Of a stretch of 64,000 nucleotides of DNA, positions 63,474 through 64,000 are shown piece after piece (positions within the stretch are counted from its first letter, which is position 1; each line of letters starts with the position of its first letter). The position numbers were made by a program, and so were the translations under genes. Source of the DNA: Gammaproteobacteria bacterium (GTDB lineage Bacteria > Pseudomonadota > Gammaproteobacteria > Chromatiales > Chromatiaceae); the NCBI GenBank assembly GCA_020445405.1, contig JAGRGQ010000005.1, positions 56,063 through 120,062 on the forward strand, read 5' to 3'. The notes under the pieces were generated by a model that did no database searches, was not told the DNA's origin, and was given only the letters and a program-made list of their open reading frames with translations.

Positions 63474-64000
63474 TTGTTTGACGAACCGGTGGTACAACTG
63501 GGCCAGTCTGAAACGGTCCGCACTTCAGCGTGGAAGCGCGCCGGATTGATCGCCTGTGTGTCTATTCTCGGTATTCTGCTGCTTTTCCACGACACTGTCC
63601 TGTCGATGGAGGTGATCTGGCGTTCCGAACCATATACTTATGGTTTTCTGGTTGCGCCGATCTCCATCTGGCTCATCTGGAACAAGCGGCATCAGCTTGC
63701 GCTGTTGACGCCGCGGCCTGAGTTTCGCGCACTGACTTTGATGCTTCCGGCCGGCGCCCTGTGGCTGCTGGCGCATCTCGTCTATTTTCAGTATCTGCAG
63801 CAGATCGCGCTGATCTGCCTGTTGATCGCCACGCTATGGTGCATAGTGGGTACGCAAGTGACGAAAGCGCTTGCATTCCCGCTTGGATTTCTGCTGTTCG
63901 CGGCGCCTCCGCTCTTCCTCATCGAACCGCTCTATCTGCCGATGGTGGAGTTCACCGCGGATTTCGTGGTGAGGCTGCTGCGTTTGACGGGTATTGCGGT
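63474..64000 (+). CDS. xrtA: Exosortase (XrtA/EpsH type), N-terminal part cut by window edge
   Basis: The frame runs in from TTG 63474 to the window end with no stop. About 175 residues are visible: helices LIACVSILGILLLFHDTVLS, YGFLVAPISIWLIWNKRHQL, LTLMLPAGALWLLAHLVYFQ and IALICLLIATLWCIVG. WRSEPYTYGFLVAPIS and the FAAPPLFLIEPLYLPMVEFT region, which leads to the active-site Cys, are those of PEP-CTERM exosortases. These membrane proteases/transpeptidases sort surface proteins and are linked to exopolysaccharide genes. The catalytic Cys, Arg and His lie beyond the window. GTG at 63489 is an alternative start. Confidence 0.85.
   Translation, partial: MFDEPVVQLGQSETVRTSAWKRAGLIACVSILGILLLFHDTVLSMEVIWRSEPYTYGFLVAPISIWLIWNKRHQLALLTPRPEFRALTLMLPAGALWLLAHLVYFQYLQQIALICLLIATLWCIVGTQVTKALAFPLGFLLFAAPPLFLIEPLYLPMVEFTADFVVRLLRLTGIA

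Overview
The window is about 64 kb of bacterial chromosome of moderately high GC content. Gene content points to a gammaproteobacterium, probably a sulfur-oxidising Chromatiales-like lineage; this is inference from gene families, and no rRNA or tRNA gene was found to anchor it. Supporting signs are a persulfide dioxygenase, an orphan SoxZ, a two-heme cytochrome c, an ArsB/NhaD-type sodium/proton antiporter, pyrophosphate-dependent phosphofructokinase, PPK2, a TorF-type porin and an exosortase at the right edge. No prophage, CRISPR array or integrated plasmid is visible.

Layout. 0-10 kb: the 3' part of katG, a stand-alone PDC sensor protein divergent from a persulfide dioxygenase, a deleted anion-permease pseudogene, a porin, an MFS exporter, a LssY-domain lipoprotein and PPK2. 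10-22 kb: a TIR-transmembrane-propeller protein, bacteriohemerythrin, a DUF599 membrane protein, a LysR/DoxX/glutathionyl-hydroquinone reductase group with a clear palindromic operator candidate, a winged-helix/TPR regulator, OsmC and a GYD-domain protein. 22-29 kb: a repeat-rich stretch holding a decayed copy of the winged-helix regulator, a receiver-only response regulator, a three-gene ABC importer and a two-domain HAD/trehalose-phosphatase protein with both catalytic motifs altered. 29-37 kb: a secreted metzincin protease, a GH77 glucanotransferase, a fused PyrB-PyrI aspartate carbamoyltransferase and a GlgC remnant. 37-49 kb: gamma carbonic anhydrase, SDR, membrane proteins, a class V aminotransferase-like enzyme, a spondin-domain protein, cytochrome c, the antiporter, a decayed REP-associated transposase (RAYT) and PPi-phosphofructokinase. 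49-64 kb: a phasin-like protein, a cupin pair, a PEP mutase-family enzyme, hydroxyacid-oxoacid transhydrogenase, an AcuI-type reductase, MscS, an RND pump, a pentapeptide-repeat protein, SoxZ and the start of an exosortase.

Most genes are single or in pairs with long non-coding gaps. Those gaps hold fossils: five gene remnants (anion permease, winged-helix regulator, GlgC, RAYT and a shared repeat block) and at least two repeat families. The most coherent novel observation is a family of GC-rich elements with inverted ends (about 32.1, 42.3, 43.1, 44.8, 45.2 and 53.6 kb) centred on the RAYT remnant. The REP/REPIN-like assignment is mine and needs a genome-wide count.

Functional themes are redox and sulfur stress (katG, persulfide dioxygenase, OsmC, hydroquinone reductase, DoxX, SoxZ), alpha-glucan/trehalose metabolism with several broken or altered members, and polyphosphate/pyrophosphate energetics (PPK2, PFP). 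All reading was by eye; family assignments rest on motifs quoted in each entry, and no database search was run.
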